Positions 53,980-64,000 are shown, numbered from the stretch's first letter. The stretch is 64,000 nt of DNA from Pseudoalteromonas sp. NC201 (GCF_002850255.1 NZ_CP022522.1:2417125-2481124); one strand, 5' to 3'. Numbers and translations are program-made. The notes: a model not told the origin generated them from the letters alone.

Positions 53980-54064
53980 TGGTGCGAATGGGGGGACTTG
54001 AACCCCCACGGCCGAAGCCACCACCCCCTCAAGATGGCGTGTCTACCAATTCCACCACATTCGC
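53980..54064 (-). tRNA. tRNA-Leu (anticodon GAG)
   Basis: 85 nt including encoded CCA (53980-53982). The acceptor GCGAATG (complement of 54058-54064) pairs with CATTCGC; the D-region reads GGTGGAATTGGTAGACACG; the anticodon stem CCATC/GGTGG encloses TTGAGGG with anticodon GAG (54028-54030); a long class II variable arm and a T-arm GGGGGTTCAAGTCCCCC follow. The gene lies after secG, the usual place for tRNA-Leu(GAG) in gammaproteobacteria. Confidence 0.97.
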
Positions 54065-54087
54065 AAATTCGGTGTATTTCCTAATGA

Positions 54088-54435
54088 TTAATTAGGTACG
54101 TCAGAAGCTGGATTTTCTTCTGTCGCTGGCACATCATTTGTTGCTGGAACTGTTGTTGCAGCAGCTGGTGCCTCTAGGTTTTCCCACTCATTAGTCTTTT
54201 TAATCTGACCCGTAGTTAGGTTACCTAGAACAATACTTAGTACAAAGAATATCGTTGCTAAGATTGTTGTTGTCTTGGTCATAAAGTTACCTGCGCCTGA
54301 TGAGCCGAAAACTGTCGCCGATGCACCTGCACCAAACGAAGAGCCCATATCTGCGCCTTTACCTTGTTGAATTAACACCATACCAATTAATGCTAATGCC
54401 ACAATTAAGTAAACAACCATTAGAATTTCGTACAT
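54088..54435 (-). CDS. secG: Protein-export membrane protein SecG
   Basis: A 115-aa two-helix subunit of the SecYEG translocon. MYEILMVVYLIVALALIGMVLIQQGKGADMGSSFGAGASATVFGSSGAGNFMTKTTTILATIFFVLSIVLG matches SecG, and the C-terminus is an alanine- and threonine-rich tail. It follows tpiA by four bases and is probably in the same transcript with tRNA-Leu beyond. Confidence 0.95.
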   Translation of the reverse strand: MYEILMVVYLIVALALIGMVLIQQGKGADMGSSFGAGASATVFGSSGAGNFMTKTTTILATIFFVLSIVLGNLTTGQIKKTNEWENLEAPAAATTVPATNDVPATEENPASDVPN

Positions 54436-54439
54436 TTAC

Positions 54440-55180
54440 TTATCCTTTTGCACTTCTGCATATAGCTGCGAAACTCTCAGGTTTTAGGCTTGCGCCACCT
54501 ATAAGTCCACCGTCTATATCGTCTTGTGCGAATAACAATTCACTGTTCTGTTCATTAACACTGCCACCGTAAAGGAGCTGCAGTGATTGTGCAATTTGCT
54601 TGTCATTGTCTGAAAGCAAATCACGTATAAATTTGTGTACTGCTTGCGCTTGCTCAGGAGATGCTGTTTTACCAGTACCAATAGCCCAAACAGGTTCGTA
54701 TGCTATCACAGAGTTTGTTAGCGCTGCTACACCTAATTTGGTGATAACTGCGTTTATTTGCCTAGCAACCACTTGCTCTGTCTGCCCATTTTCTCTTTCT
54801 TCTTCGGTTTCACCAACACATAAGATTGGTGTCAAACCTTGTTCTTGAGCATGTGCAAATTTGTTCGCAACATCTTCATCGCTTTCGCCGTAAATAGCTC
54901 GCCGCTCTGAGTGACCAACTAAGGTATATGTTGCACCTAGCGATTTTGCTAGGGACGCCTGAATTTCTCCAGTATATGCGCCTTCTTTATATTCCGAAAC
55001 AGTTTGAGTTCCGACAGTAAGCCCTTTACTTGCTGCTTGCTCAATAAGCATAGCAGGAGGAAAAATAATAACATTTGCTTGAAATGCTTGATTGCTTACT
55101 GCTTCTGATATTTGGTCAACAAGGGCTTTTGAGCCATTCATTTTCCAGTTACCAGCAACAATTTGCTTTCTAGTTGTCAT
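54440..55180 (-). CDS. tpiA: Triose-phosphate isomerase
   Basis: A 246-aa TIM-barrel enzyme interconverting DHAP and glyceraldehyde-3-phosphate. Motifs are VAGNWKMNG (Lys), VGHSERR (His95-type), AYEPVWAIGTGKTA (catalytic Glu and loop 6) and LYGGSVNEQN. It lies between glmM and secG, the common gammaproteobacterial order. Confidence 0.97.
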   Translation of the reverse strand: MTTRKQIVAGNWKMNGSKALVDQISEAVSNQAFQANVIIFPPAMLIEQAASKGLTVGTQTVSEYKEGAYTGEIQASLAKSLGATYTLVGHSERRAIYGESDEDVANKFAHAQEQGLTPILCVGETEEERENGQTEQVVARQINAVITKLGVAALTNSVIAYEPVWAIGTGKTASPEQAQAVHKFIRDLLSDNDKQIAQSLQLLYGGSVNEQNSELLFAQDDIDGGLIGGASLKPESFAAICRSAKG

Positions 55181-55259
55181 ACGATACTCCGCAGTAGAAA
55201 GCGGGTGAGATACTAACTCTACTCACCCGAAGTTACAAGAAATAAATTTAACTTTTGGT

Positions 55260-56600
55260 TTAATTGCTCACAGATTCAACAACTTCAGCGATTTTTTGGG
55301 CAAAATCGATAACTTGCTTCTGTTGCTGAGCTTCAACCATGACGCGAACCACTGGCTCTGTACCAGATTTACGCAATAGCACTCTGCCCTTTCCGGCAAG
55401 CTGAGTTTCAACTTCAGCGACAACCGCTTTAACAGCGTCCTGCTCGGTTGGATCATCTTTAGTGCTATAGCGCACATTAATCATCTTCATTGGGTATTTG
55501 CTAAAACCTTCACCCAAATCTTTTAATGTTTTATTCTGCGCAACCATGGCAGCAAGCACTTGTAAGCTAGAGACAATGCCATCACCGGTGCTGATCAGAT
55601 CCAGATTTAAAACGTGACCTGAACTTTCGCCGCCGATTTTCCAGCCTTTCTCACCAAGAAGCTCCATTACATAGCGGTCACCGACCTTACTACGCTCAAA
55701 CGCAATTCCGCGTGATTTAAGGGCGTTTTCGAGCCCCATGTTAGACATTACCGTACCTACAACACCGCCACCTAATGTGCCATCGGCATGAGCTTGGCAA
55801 GCGATAATATAGACGATGTCATCACCATCAAATACATGACCGTCGTGATCGACCATCATGACTCGGTCACCATCACCATCATAAGCAATACCAACATCCG
55901 CTTGATGTTCAAGCACGGCTTTTTTCAACGCTTCGACATGCGTTGCACCGCATTTTTCGTTGATGTTGACACCATTAGGTTCACATGCGGTTGTGATCAC
56001 ATCCGCACCTAGTTCACGCATGACACTTGGTGCAATGTGATAAGTCGCGCCATTTGCGCAGTCCAGCACCACTTTCAACCCTTCAAGCGATAGCTCTTTA
56101 GGAAACTGGCCTTTACAAAATTCGATATAGCGACCATCCGCACTCTCTAGGCGCTTAGCTTTACCGAGTTTTTCAGACTCGACACACGTCATTGGTTCAT
56201 CCAGCTTTGCTTCTATTGCAAGTTCCACCTCGTCAGGGAGCTTTTTACCATCGCCACCAAAAAACTTGATGCCATTGTCATGGTATGGATTATGAGATGC
56301 ACTGATCACAATACCAGCCTCAGCTCTGAACGTTTGCGTCAAGTAAGCAACAGCAGGTGTCGGCATAGGCCCCAATAAAATCACATTGATCCCCGCGGCA
56401 ATTAACCCAGCCTCTAACGCGGTTTCAAGAAGGTAGCCAGAAATGCGGGTATCTTTGCCAATAATTACCTTTTTGGTACCACGCTCAGACAGCACTTTTC
56501 CAGCCGCCCAGCCTAGTTTCATTGCAAACTCAGGCGTAATTGGGAACTCGCCCACCATGCCCCTTACACCATCCGTACCGAAGTACTTTCTTGTTGTCAT
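55260..56600 (-). CDS. glmM: Phosphoglucosamine mutase
   Basis: A 446-aa alpha-D-phosphohexomutase converting glucosamine-6-phosphate to glucosamine-1-phosphate for UDP-GlcNAc. Active-site phosphoserine motif [17 protein letters not shown], metal loop [17 protein letters not shown]-like GESSGHVL and [12 protein letters not shown] are present. Its start overlaps the folP end by four bases, as is usual. Confidence 0.97.
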   Translation of the reverse strand: MTTRKYFGTDGVRGMVGEFPITPEFAMKLGWAAGKVLSERGTKKVIIGKDTRISGYLLETALEAGLIAAGINVILLGPMPTPAVAYLTQTFRAEAGIVISASHNPYHDNGIKFFGGDGKKLPDEVELAIEAKLDEPMTCVESEKLGKAKRLESADGRYIEFCKGQFPKELSLEGLKVVLDCANGATYHIAPSVMRELGADVITTACEPNGVNINEKCGATHVEALKKAVLEHQADVGIAYDGDGDRVMMVDHDGHVFDGDDIVYIIACQAHADGTLGGGVVGTVMSNMGLENALKSRGIAFERSKVGDRYVMELLGEKGWKIGGESSGHVLNLDLISTGDGIVSSLQVLAAMVAQNKTLKDLGEGFSKYPMKMINVRYSTKDDPTEQDAVKAVVAEVETQLAGKGRVLLRKSGTEPVVRVMVEAQQQKQVIDFAQKIAEVVESVSN

Positions 56601-57442
56601 TGAGTAACTCCATTAACCGACGCTAGCCATACATTAAGCGCGTCGCTTGTTTCTTTTACGTCATGAACACGAATTATGTGCGCGCCTTTCTGTGCACATA
56701 CCAGCGCACCGGCTAGACTCGCAGCTACACGCTCATGCGTTTCCCGAGTGAGTAGATGTCCAAACATGGACTTTCTAGAGAGGCCTGTCAGAATAGGCAA
56801 ATTGAAAGCGTGAAACTTGTCCAACCCTCCTAATATCTGAAAGTTATGCTCTAGAGATTTACCGAAGCCAAAACCTGGATCTAAAATCAGCCGATTGGTA
56901 TCAATCCCAGCTTGCTTGCACGCACTGATCCTAGCTTCGAAAAACTGACTGATGTCTGAAAATAAGTCATCATAGTGAGGGTTATTTTGCATTGAGCGAG
57001 GTTGACCTTGCATATGCATTAAACAAATTGGTACATCACTGTACTGAGCTGCGACTTCAAGCGCGCCTGGCTCTTGCAACGCTCGAACATCATTAATGAT
57101 ATCAGCGCCAGCCTCTATTGCTTGTTTCATCACCTCAGCTTTACTGGTATCTACCGAAATCACACAGTTAGAGTGTGTGCGAATTGCTTTAATAATCGGT
57201 ATTACGCGCTGTAATTCTTCTTCTAATTGTACGTCTGGCGCGCCGGGACGAGTGGACTCTCCACCTATGTCTAAAATGGTAGCGCCTTGTGAAAGCATTA
57301 AATTTGCTTGCTCGATTGCGCTATCAAGGTGAGTAAAATGTCCACCATCAGAAAATGAGTCGGGAGTAACATTTAAAATCCCCATTACCTGAGGCTTATC
57401 TAAACTAAGGGTGCGCCCTTTGGGTAAACGTAACTCGTACAT
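56597..57442 (-). CDS. folP: Dihydropteroate synthase
   Basis: A 281-aa TIM-barrel enzyme joining p-aminobenzoate to dihydropterin in folate synthesis, the sulfonamide target. Motifs are [41 protein letters not shown] and [11 protein letters not shown], and the last part IRVHDVKET. It lies downstream of ftsH and overlaps glmM by four bases. Confidence 0.96.
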   Translation of the reverse strand: MYELRLPKGRTLSLDKPQVMGILNVTPDSFSDGGHFTHLDSAIEQANLMLSQGATILDIGGESTRPGAPDVQLEEELQRVIPIIKAIRTHSNCVISVDTSKAEVMKQAIEAGADIINDVRALQEPGALEVAAQYSDVPICLMHMQGQPRSMQNNPHYDDLFSDISQFFEARISACKQAGIDTNRLILDPGFGFGKSLEHNFQILGGLDKFHAFNLPILTGLSRKSMFGHLLTRETHERVAASLAGALVCAQKGAHIIRVHDVKETSDALNVWLASVNGVTQ

Positions 57443-57545
57443 TCTATACCTATTTTCTGTAGTCTAAGTTTGGTGATAACGAAAGGCTTATAGCAGTTGA
57501 TTTAAGTTCTCGCATCGAATGTCATAAAACTTATATCAACTGATA

Positions 57546-57571
57546 CAAAAAAGCCCCGATTGCTCGGGGCT
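57546..57571 (-). terminator. Terminator after ftsH
   Basis: AGCCCCGA (57552-57559) pairs with TCGGGGCT (57564-57571) around a 4-nt loop; on the minus strand it is followed by a T-run (57546-57552). It lies between ftsH and folP, so folP may have its own promoter or depend on read-through. Confidence 0.87.
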
Positions 57572-57589
57572 GTCGTATTCTACCTAATC

Positions 57590-59551
57590 TTACGATTTGT
57601 CATCAAGCTCTGAGTTTGATGATGTGTCGTTTGACTGCTCTTCTGCTGGTTTTTCAGCTTTAGGCTCAGGTTTTATTTCTGTTACTTTCGCAGATTCTGC
57701 TTTTTTCTCTGGCTTAATGTCATGGGCATCCCTTGGTGGACGAACATCACGACGCTCCATTAGATCATCAATCTGCAATGCATCAATCGTTTCGTATTTC
57801 ATCAACGCATCTTTCATCGTGTGAAGAATATCCATATTATCTTTTAGGATTTGCTCCGCACGTTGGTAGTTGCGATCGATGAAATCTTTAATTTCAGCAT
57901 CAATAAGCTTAGCGGTTTCATCTGACATACCTGACATGCGGTGAGAACCACCACCCATGTACATCTCGCCTTGCTCTTCTAAGTACATCTGTGGACCAAG
58001 TTTCGGACTTAAGCCCCACTGAGTAACCATTTTCTTAGCAATATCGGTTGCGCGCTCAATATCATTGCTCGCGCCTGTCGTTACTTTGTCATCACCGTAA
58101 ATCAGCGCTTCAGCGATACGACCACCGTATAAACTCGAAAGCATAGATTCTAGGTGTTGCTTAGAGTGACTTACACGGTCTTGCTCCGGTAAGTACATTG
58201 TTACACCTAATGCGCGACCACGTGGAATAATCGACACTTTATATACTGGATCATGCTCAGGCACTAAACGACCAACAATCGCGTGACCAGCTTCGTGATA
58301 AGCCGTCATTTCTTTCTCTTGCTCGCTCATCACCATGGACTTACGCTCAGCACCCATCATGATTTTATCTTTCGCGGCGTCAAATTCCGCCATACTTACC
58401 TTACGCTTGTTGCCACGAGCGGCAAACAGTGCAGCTTCATTCACAAGGTTAGCTAAGTCAGCACCAGAAAAGCCCGGCGTACCACGTGCAATCACAGACG
58501 CTTCAACATTATCGTCTAAAGGCACTTTACGCATGTGAACGTTTAAGATTTGTTCACGGCCACGAATATCTGGAAGACCAACCACGACTTGGCGATCGAA
58601 ACGACCAGGACGTAATAATGCAGGGTCTAGTACATCAGGACGGTTAGTAGCAGCAATAACGATAATACCTTCGTTACCCTCAAAGCCATCCATTTCTACA
58701 AGCATTTGGTTAAGTGTTTGCTCACGCTCGTCGTGACCACCGCCCATACCTGCGCCACGTTTACGGCCTACCGCGTCGATTTCATCGATAAAGATGATAC
58801 AAGGCGCAGCTTTCTTTGCCTGTTCAAACATGTCACGAACACGAGATGCACCAACACCAACAAACATTTCTACGAAGTCAGAACCGGAAATGGTAAAGAA
58901 TGGTACTTTTGCTTCACCAGCAACGGCTTTAGCAAGTAAGGTTTTACCCGTACCTGGAGGACCAACCATCAACACGCCTTTCGGAATGCTACCGCCCAAC
59001 TTTTGGAACTTTGACGGGTCACGCAAAAAGTCGACTAGCTCAGTAACATCTTCTTTCGCTTCGTCACAACCAGCGACGTCTGCAAATGTTGTCTTAACTT
59101 GGTCTTCGCTCATTAATCGAGCTTTACTTTTACCAAACGACATTGCGCCTTTGCCGCCACCGCCTTGCATTTGACGCATGAAGAAAATCCATACCCCAAT
59201 AAGCAAAAGCATTGGGAACCAAGAAATAAAGATGTTTGCAAGGAAAGATTGCTCTTCAGGTGCAACGCCTTTGATGTTTACGTCGTTCTTAAGTAAGTCA
59301 TTAACCAAATCCAAATCAGTTAATGGAATTACTGTTTGAAAACGATCGCCACTTGAACGAACGCCGCTAATTACGCCAGTTTGACGATCAATACTGACTT
59401 CTCTTACAGAGCCATTGCGCACATCCTTTACAAATTGTGTGTAACTCGTTTGGCGATCATATTGTTCGCCACCGTTAAAGCTCTGGAACACAGTCATTAG
59501 CACTACTGCAATCACTAACCAGAGTATTAGATTTTTAGCCATATCGCTCAA
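57590..59551 (-). CDS. ftsH: ATP-dependent zinc metalloprotease FtsH
   Basis: A 653-aa inner-membrane AAA+ protease. Two N-terminal helices (about 5-23 and 104-122) flank a small periplasmic domain; then AAA+ with [15 protein letters not shown] (Walker A), [15 protein letters not shown] (Walker B), the SRH region, and the peptidase motif HEAGHAIVG. It degrades LpxC, misfolded membrane proteins and others. The C-terminal acidic, Lys/Ser-rich tail is a low-complexity extension. It is downstream of rlmE with 58 bp between. Confidence 0.97.
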   Translation of the reverse strand: MSDMAKNLILWLVIAVVLMTVFQSFNGGEQYDRQTSYTQFVKDVRNGSVREVSIDRQTGVISGVRSSGDRFQTVIPLTDLDLVNDLLKNDVNIKGVAPEEQSFLANIFISWFPMLLLIGVWIFFMRQMQGGGGKGAMSFGKSKARLMSEDQVKTTFADVAGCDEAKEDVTELVDFLRDPSKFQKLGGSIPKGVLMVGPPGTGKTLLAKAVAGEAKVPFFTISGSDFVEMFVGVGASRVRDMFEQAKKAAPCIIFIDEIDAVGRKRGAGMGGGHDEREQTLNQMLVEMDGFEGNEGIIVIAATNRPDVLDPALLRPGRFDRQVVVGLPDIRGREQILNVHMRKVPLDDNVEASVIARGTPGFSGADLANLVNEAALFAARGNKRKVSMAEFDAAKDKIMMGAERKSMVMSEQEKEMTAYHEAGHAIVGRLVPEHDPVYKVSIIPRGRALGVTMYLPEQDRVSHSKQHLESMLSSLYGGRIAEALIYGDDKVTTGASNDIERATDIAKKMVTQWGLSPKLGPQMYLEEQGEMYMGGGSHRMSGMSDETAKLIDAEIKDFIDRNYQRAEQILKDNMDILHTMKDALMKYETIDALQIDDLMERRDVRPPRDAHDIKPEKKAESAKVTEIKPEPKAEKPAEEQSNDTSSNSELDDKS

Positions 59552-59609
59552 GGAGTTAACCTCTTGTATCCAAAAAAATTCAAATTCAACTTGATGCTTT
59601 CCAACTGTA

Positions 59610-60239
59610 CTACAGTTTGTAGCCCGTCGCCACTACATATACTTCGCGTGAACGAGGACGAGACGCTTTTGGTTTACGGATCTTTACGACCTTAAAACAA
59701 TTACGTACCTCTTGTACAAATTGATCAAAGCCTTCTCCTTGGAAAACTTTAACCGCAAATGCACCGTTGGGTTTTAGCACTTGATGGCACATATCTAATG
59801 CTAGCTCGACCAGATACATACTGCCAGATTGATCGGTTGACATATTTCCGCTCATATTTGGTGCCATATCAGAAAAAACTACATCAACATTCTTGCCGTT
59901 TATTCTATCCAATAATGCATTTAATACCGCTTCTTCTCTGAAGTCTCCCTGAAGGAAATCGACACCCGCTAATGAGTCCATCGGTAAGATATCACAAGCA
60001 ATAACTTGTCCGCCAATATCTACCTGCTCTGCGAGATACTGCGACCAGCTCCCCGGAGCAGCCCCTAAATCAACTACCGTCATTCCTTTACGAATCAATT
60101 TATCCTTTTGCTGGACTTCTTCCAGCTTAAAAACCGCTCGTGAACGATAGCCACGTTTTTGGGCTTCATGCACATACGGGTCTTCTACGTGTTCTTTTAA
60201 CCAACGTTTCGAACTGGCGGAATGTTTTTTATTTGCCAT
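59610..60239 (-). CDS. rlmE: 23S rRNA 2'-O-ribose methyltransferase RlmE (RrmJ/FtsJ)
   Basis: A 209-aa SAM-dependent enzyme methylating U2552 of 23S rRNA. Motifs are [27 protein letters not shown] (SAM site), [12 protein letters not shown] and the catalytic K-D-K-E-type residues in [14 protein letters not shown]. Divergent from yhbY and upstream of ftsH, the standard gammaproteobacterial arrangement. Confidence 0.97.
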   Translation of the reverse strand: MANKKHSASSKRWLKEHVEDPYVHEAQKRGYRSRAVFKLEEVQQKDKLIRKGMTVVDLGAAPGSWSQYLAEQVDIGGQVIACDILPMDSLAGVDFLQGDFREEAVLNALLDRINGKNVDVVFSDMAPNMSGNMSTDQSGSMYLVELALDMCHQVLKPNGAFAVKVFQGEGFDQFVQEVRNCFKVVKIRKPKASRPRSREVYVVATGYKL

Positions 60240-60325
60240 ATTAACTACAACTCATTAGTAATATTGTCTAGATGGCGTTAGAATATCGATAATTCAAGCC
60301 TTTTAATAAATAAGATTGTATCAAT

Positions 60326-60622
60326 ATGACCTTATCAAATAAACAAAAGCAGTTCCTAAAAGGGCTAGCTCATTCTTTAAACCCAGTTGTTCTTCTAGGC
60401 GCAAACGGCCTGACCGAAGGCGTCATGGCTGAAATTGAGCAAAACCTGAACATTCACGAACTTATCAAGGTAAAAGTACCAACCAATGATCGTGAAACTA
60501 AGAAACTGATTTTTGAAGCAATTGTTCGTGAAACAAATGCACATAAAGTACAAACCATTGGCCATATCATTGTGTTGTACCGCCAAAGCGAAGACAAAAA
60601 GATCCAGTTACCTCGTAACTAA
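60326..60622 (+). CDS. yhbY: YhbY-family RNA-binding protein (CRM domain)
   Basis: A 98-aa CRM-domain protein associated with pre-50S ribosomes. MTLSNKQKQFLKGLAHSLNPVVLLGANGLTEGVMAEIEQNLNIHELIKVKVP contains the family G-x-x-G-L-like loop. Divergent from rlmE. Its stop overlaps the convergent serine hydrolase stop by four bases. Confidence 0.93.
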   Translation: MTLSNKQKQFLKGLAHSLNPVVLLGANGLTEGVMAEIEQNLNIHELIKVKVPTNDRETKKLIFEAIVRETNAHKVQTIGHIIVLYRQSEDKKIQLPRN

Positions 60623-61866
60623 CCTTTGTTGTCTGCGACGTTTTCACCAGAAGACGTCGCAATCTCTTGTAATAAACTCGCTTCTTCTGCTTTTACTTTC
60701 TTAATTTCCTGCTCACTCACCTGAGGCAGTAATTTCTTCTCAAGCGCCAATGCGTCAACAATAAAGTCGTTTGTTAACTGATTAATAATGCCACTCTCTG
60801 CATTTAACAGTAGGCTAAACCCAATACCAAGCTCTGGAATAATCACCACATCGGTACGATAACCTTGCACCCAGCCACTATGATAATAGAGCAATTTGCC
60901 ATCGTAACGATAAATTCGCCAGCCAAGTCCATAATAGGCTTCTTCTACATGACCACGCCAAACGCGTCTGCGTAGCTCTCGTTTCGTCAACGTATACGGC
61001 ACTGATTGCTTACTCAGAGCATCCGGTGATAGGACACTTGGATACAGACCTAATTGTGCTTTTAACCACTGCGCCATATCAGCAGCACTAGCGTTTACAC
61101 CAGCTGCGGGGAGTACTTTATAGTAATGCGGCTTTAATTTAGCGGTATGCCAACGCTTTCGCCCTCTGACATGCGGCCATGCAAAATTATCATTTTTTGT
61201 CATTTGCTCGTAGCCAAGGCCGGCGTCATGCATATTAAGTGGCGCGAAAACAAACTCTTCCATCCAAGTTTTGTAACTGATATTCGTCGCCTGCTCGATA
61301 ACATCTCCAATCAAGCTAAACATGACATTTTGATAACCATAACACTCACCGGGCTGACATAACGCTTTGACTTGCAGTAAGCGCTCAACAATTTGTGGGT
61401 AGTCCATGCGAGACTCGATTAAATTATCGTAGGCATTGGGCACTAAGCCACTCGAGTGACTTAACAAATGATAGAGCTTAAGTTGGCTATAATCACCTTT
61501 GGCGACTTGCGGCAAGTAGCTGGCCACTCGATCGTCAATATTAAAATACCCTTCGCTCGCTAATTTAGCCGTTAGACTTCCTGCAAACGTTTTTGAAACC
61601 GATGCCAAGCGAAAGCGAGTTTGTTCGTTGACCACACTTCCTTGTCGACTTTTTGTCTTGCCAAAACCTTCTGCGTAGCTGCCGTGCTCGACATGCACGA
61701 CGGATAAAGCAGCACCGGGCACCGATTTTTCTTTTAGTTTGCGCTCGACTTGCTTAGAATAGCTCTTTAAAAATTGTGACCATTGCTGGTTTGGGGTTTT
61801 TGCAATCGTTATTTTTGGATAACTAATGCAAAAAAAACAAACTAATGTGAGAATTAGCGACTTCAT
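60619..61866 (-). CDS. Class-C-type serine hydrolase (beta-lactamase family)
   Basis: A 415-aa exported protein (signal peptide MKSLILTLVCFFCISYPKITIA). Active-site motifs of class C beta-lactamase-like hydrolases are present: SVSKTF (nucleophile Ser, SxxK), YGYQN (Tyr, YxN) and YYHSGWVQG near the C-terminus (HxG in place of KTG). It may be a peptidase or esterase; beta-lactamase activity is not implied. No partner gene. Confidence 0.86.
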   Translation of the reverse strand: MKSLILTLVCFFCISYPKITIAKTPNQQWSQFLKSYSKQVERKLKEKSVPGAALSVVHVEHGSYAEGFGKTKSRQGSVVNEQTRFRLASVSKTFAGSLTAKLASEGYFNIDDRVASYLPQVAKGDYSQLKLYHLLSHSSGLVPNAYDNLIESRMDYPQIVERLLQVKALCQPGECYGYQNVMFSLIGDVIEQATNISYKTWMEEFVFAPLNMHDAGLGYEQMTKNDNFAWPHVRGRKRWHTAKLKPHYYKVLPAAGVNASAADMAQWLKAQLGLYPSVLSPDALSKQSVPYTLTKRELRRRVWRGHVEEAYYGLGWRIYRYDGKLLYYHSGWVQGYRTDVVIIPELGIGFSLLLNAESGIINQLTNDFIVDALALEKKLLPQVSEQEIKKVKAEEASLLQEIATSSGENVADNKG

Positions 61867-61964
61867 AATGACTCATTTCATTAACACTCGCCCGCCATAC
61901 TAACATGATGAATTGGCGGAACTCACTAAATATAAGAAAATAACTGTTTAATTGAGGTATTTTA

Positions 61965-62768
61965 ATGCGTTTAGTGCTAGCAGCTCTATGTACAAGTCTA
62001 CTTTTTGGATGTGTCACCACAGCGCCATTAGCGCCAAAGTTAGATGTACCTAAGAAGCCACTACTAAAAAAGTCTGTTTATCAAATCAGCTATAGTACCG
62101 AACTTAATTCTGCACGAATTAAATCAGTGCAATTGCCCGCTCACCCACTTGCTCAAGGTGACACAGTCTACATCAATGCCGATAAGGTAAGCTTGACTGA
62201 TACACTGAGAAAGCAGATTGTTGCTTTACTTGAGAAAAAAGGCCTGAAAGTTGTTGCAGCTAAAAACGCAAACTACACGCTAACAATTCATCAACTTGAT
62301 TTGGAATTTGCAGCCAATAAAACGTACGCACTGGATAGGCCAAGAAACCCACATCCACATATTGCTGAACTTGCTCAAAATTCGCCAGCATTTCAATGCA
62401 CTAATATTGTGGCTTCAGTCAGTATGCGCCTAGCACACCAAGCTTCGTCAGATGTTGTCTGGTTTGCCAAATCATCAGTAGATAGCGCTGGATTTCAAGG
62501 GATCCCTTTACAATTCACATTTACTGAAGTGGAAAAAATAGAAAACGAGCACGATGTACTGTCGTTTATTGTGGCCCAAAATACCGACGAGGCGCGCCGT
62601 CAACGTGGCGAAAAGCCCGTTGATATTCCTCCTTACAAGGTAACTAAAACGGTTTCGCCGCTCGAGAAAACCGCTGGTGCATGTACCCAAACCGAAGTAT
62701 CAGCGCTAACAGCGGATATGCAAAAACACTTGGCCGAGAGTTTAATTGAAAAGCTAAACGTTAAGTAA
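61965..62768 (+). CDS. Putative lipoprotein of unknown function
   Basis: A 267-aa protein with lipobox LFGC (residues about 13-16; MRLVLAALCTSLLFGCVTT), so it should be lipid-anchored. A proline/lysine-rich segment follows, then a domain with DTLRKQIVALLEKKGLKVVAAKNANYTLTIHQLDLEF, a pattern found in outer-membrane lipoproteins with a small mixed fold. I recognise no family name. It lies before the RstA-like gene but has no evident functional link. Confidence 0.72.
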   Translation: MRLVLAALCTSLLFGCVTTAPLAPKLDVPKKPLLKKSVYQISYSTELNSARIKSVQLPAHPLAQGDTVYINADKVSLTDTLRKQIVALLEKKGLKVVAAKNANYTLTIHQLDLEFAANKTYALDRPRNPHPHIAELAQNSPAFQCTNIVASVSMRLAHQASSDVVWFAKSSVDSAGFQGIPLQFTFTEVEKIENEHDVLSFIVAQNTDEARRQRGEKPVDIPPYKVTKTVSPLEKTAGACTQTEVSALTADMQKHLAESLIEKLNVK

Positions 62769-62887
62769 CATAAGTACTCGCCAGTTTGACAGAGGTCAAC
62801 TGCTGGCTGGCGCTACACTTATTTACAGACAATGACTCTTTTAGAATTATACTCGACGCAGAAAAATAAAAAGTTCGGAGTAAAGAC

Positions 62888-63595
62888 ATGGAGCAATACG
62901 GCACAATCTTATTGGTTGAAGATGACACTTCATTAGCGCAATGGGTCGCTGAATATCTTGATAATCAAGGTTACAAAACACATTGCTGCTACCGCGGTGA
63001 TGAAGTCGTTGAACGTGTTAAGTCACTAGACCCCGACCTTGTTTTACTTGACCTTATGCTCCCCGGTAAGGACGGTATCAGCGTATGCCGTGACTTACGT
63101 CAGTTTTATAGCAAGCCTGTTATTATGCTCACAGCCAAAGATGAAGAAATGGATGAAGTCATCGGTTTGGAAGTTGGCGCTAGCGATTATGTAATCAAGC
63201 CTGTGCGTCCTCGCGCCTTACTCGCTCGTATAAAAGCGAATGTTCGCGCTGCACAAGAAAAACCACAAGATCATCAAGCTGCCAATCACGAACTCGTGGT
63301 GGGACATTTATGTATCGACACTCAAGCTCGCAAAGTCAGTGTTGCAGGTCAAGAAGTCATCGTCTCTAGTGCCGAATACCTACTACTGCAATTTTTAGCC
63401 AGTCACGCTGGTGAAGTTGTCTCTCGCGATGCGGTTTTTAAAGCGACAAAAGGGAGAGAATATGACGGCCTCGACAGAAGCGTCGATGTGCTCATTTCTG
63501 CCCTACGTAAAAAGTTTAATGATGATCCTCAAAACCCAGAAAAAATTAAAACGGTGTGGGGTAAAGGGTATCTACTCGTACCATCAGCTTGGTAA
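62888..63595 (+). CDS. rstA: RstA-like response regulator (OmpR family)
   Basis: A 235-aa protein with receiver (LLVEDDTSLA, phosphoacceptor Asp55 in LLDLMLPGKDG, Lys in YVIKPVRPRALL) and a winged-helix domain ending VWGKGYLLVPSAW. The linking composition (QDHQAANHELVVGHLCIDTQ) and the wing sequence resemble RstA. It is followed 21 bp later by a kinase with RstB-like N-terminus. Name assigned with moderate confidence. Confidence 0.83.
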   Translation: MEQYGTILLVEDDTSLAQWVAEYLDNQGYKTHCCYRGDEVVERVKSLDPDLVLLDLMLPGKDGISVCRDLRQFYSKPVIMLTAKDEEMDEVIGLEVGASDYVIKPVRPRALLARIKANVRAAQEKPQDHQAANHELVVGHLCIDTQARKVSVAGQEVIVSSAEYLLLQFLASHAGEVVSRDAVFKATKGREYDGLDRSVDVLISALRKKFNDDPQNPEKIKTVWGKGYLLVPSAW

Positions 63596-63616
63596 TGAAG
63601 GTCGCAAGCTAATATC

Positions 63617-64000
63617 GTGAAAAAACTCTATATCTACTTACTCGCTGGTGCGTTAATTTCGATCTTCGCTCTGGGTTGGGTGATCGACACCTATAATCAG
63701 CAAACCGCTCCCTTAGAAGATAGTTTTGAGTGGCAAAGCAAACTGATTACAGGTCTTGCCAAGCAAGTTGCAGATATTGAACAGGGAAAACGAGAAGACG
63801 CAACGGCTTTGATTGCCAAACAATTTGACATCAATATTAGCTATAAAGATGGCGAAACGCTAGCCATGCCGCTCGAGTTAAAGCAACAGATGTTACAACC
63901 TGATGGGTTAGTAATAGAAAACGAGAATGTATACCTTCTAAAAACAACCCCTAAAATGGCGCCTGACTACGTTGAACTTGAATGGCAACCTCAGGTTGAA
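63617..64000 (+). CDS. RstB-like sensor kinase, N-terminal part (cut by window edge)
   Basis: GTG 63617 opens 128 codons to the edge. After VKKLYIYLLAGALISIFALGWVID (a membrane segment), a periplasmic domain continues (NQQTAPLEDSFEWQSKLITGLAKQV), as in RstB-type kinases. The kinase core is outside the window. It belongs with the regulator just upstream. Confidence 0.8.
   Translation, partial: MKKLYIYLLAGALISIFALGWVIDTYNQQTAPLEDSFEWQSKLITGLAKQVADIEQGKREDATALIAKQFDINISYKDGETLAMPLELKQQMLQPDGLVIENENVYLLKTTPKMAPDYVELEWQPQVE

Noticed and set aside
60619..61866. Reading the serine hydrolase as an antibiotic-resistance beta-lactamase
   Set aside because: The C-terminal motif is HSG rather than KTG and the length and context fit class-C-like peptidase/esterase; resistance is not supported.
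1..64000. CRISPR arrays, prophage or defence island
   Set aside because: No regularly spaced repeats, phage structural genes, or clusters of defence genes were seen; the dGTPase stands alone.

Overview
The window looks like chromosomal DNA of a marine gammaproteobacterium of the Alteromonadales, most likely Pseudoalteromonas or a close relative. This is inferred from moderately AT-rich DNA, two large TonB-dependent receptors, a yfbV-ackA-pta block, the conserved rlmE-ftsH-folP-glmM-tpiA-secG-tRNA-Leu block, an RstA/RstB-like pair and an EptA/DgkA envelope-modification locus. No rRNA, CRISPR array, prophage or complete insertion sequence was seen. One tRNA gene is present.

Layout. 1-5.2 kb: a truncated exported protein, a possible 58-aa ORF, an exported protein with a Bax-like glucosaminidase, a dGTPase, and an Omp85-type outer-membrane protein. 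5.2-11.5 kb: a PmrAB-like two-component system, an LTA-synthase-like sulfatase-fold transferase, an EptA/MCR-like phosphoethanolamine transferase and DgkA. Four boxes of the form CTTAAG-N5-CTTAAG lie 46-56 bp before the starts of the Omp85, regulator, sulfatase and eptA genes, so this looks like a compact self-controlled envelope-remodelling regulon. DgkA would recycle the diacylglycerol released by the two transferases. 11.5-24.6 kb: RhlE, a secreted phospholipase-A2-like protein, small exported and membrane proteins, ExoIII, an ECF-like permease with RlmA, YfbV, AckA-Pta, an ACT protein, an EIIA-Glc-like protein lacking its active-site histidines, YffB, DapE and an M15 peptidase.

24.6-37.3 kb: a miniature inverted-repeat element occurs twice in opposite orientation. 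One copy is intergenic; the other interrupts a YbaK-type tRNA deacylase gene, and removing exactly 315 bp restores the frame. Between them are a beta-hydroxyacid dehydrogenase, glutathione peroxidase, D-lactate dehydrogenase, MlaC-like protein, a divergent MDR oxidoreductase/LysR pair, a GGDEF-EAL protein, PurM-PurN, a DUF3108 protein and a glutamine amidotransferase. 37.4-43 kb: a LysR/haloacid-dehalogenase pair, an orphan histidine kinase, and an aldehyde dehydrogenase divergent from an AraC regulator.

44-50.4 kb: a trehalose-use cluster (trehalase, MFS transporter, LacI regulator, TonB receptor) with two LacI-type operators. 50.5-54.1 kb: a thioesterase, a second TonB receptor whose leader holds an intrinsic terminator just after its predicted promoter, and tRNA-Leu(GAG). 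54.1-60.6 kb: secG, tpiA, glmM, folP, ftsH, rlmE, yhbY. 60.6-64 kb: a class-C-type serine hydrolase, a lipoprotein and an RstA/RstB-like two-component system cut by the window edge.

Several start codons were moved downstream of the longest ORF because a Shine-Dalgarno sequence supports the later start (eptA, dgkA, ackA, the ACT protein, the thioesterase, the AraC gene and others). All functions are inferred from sequence pattern only; no database search was run.
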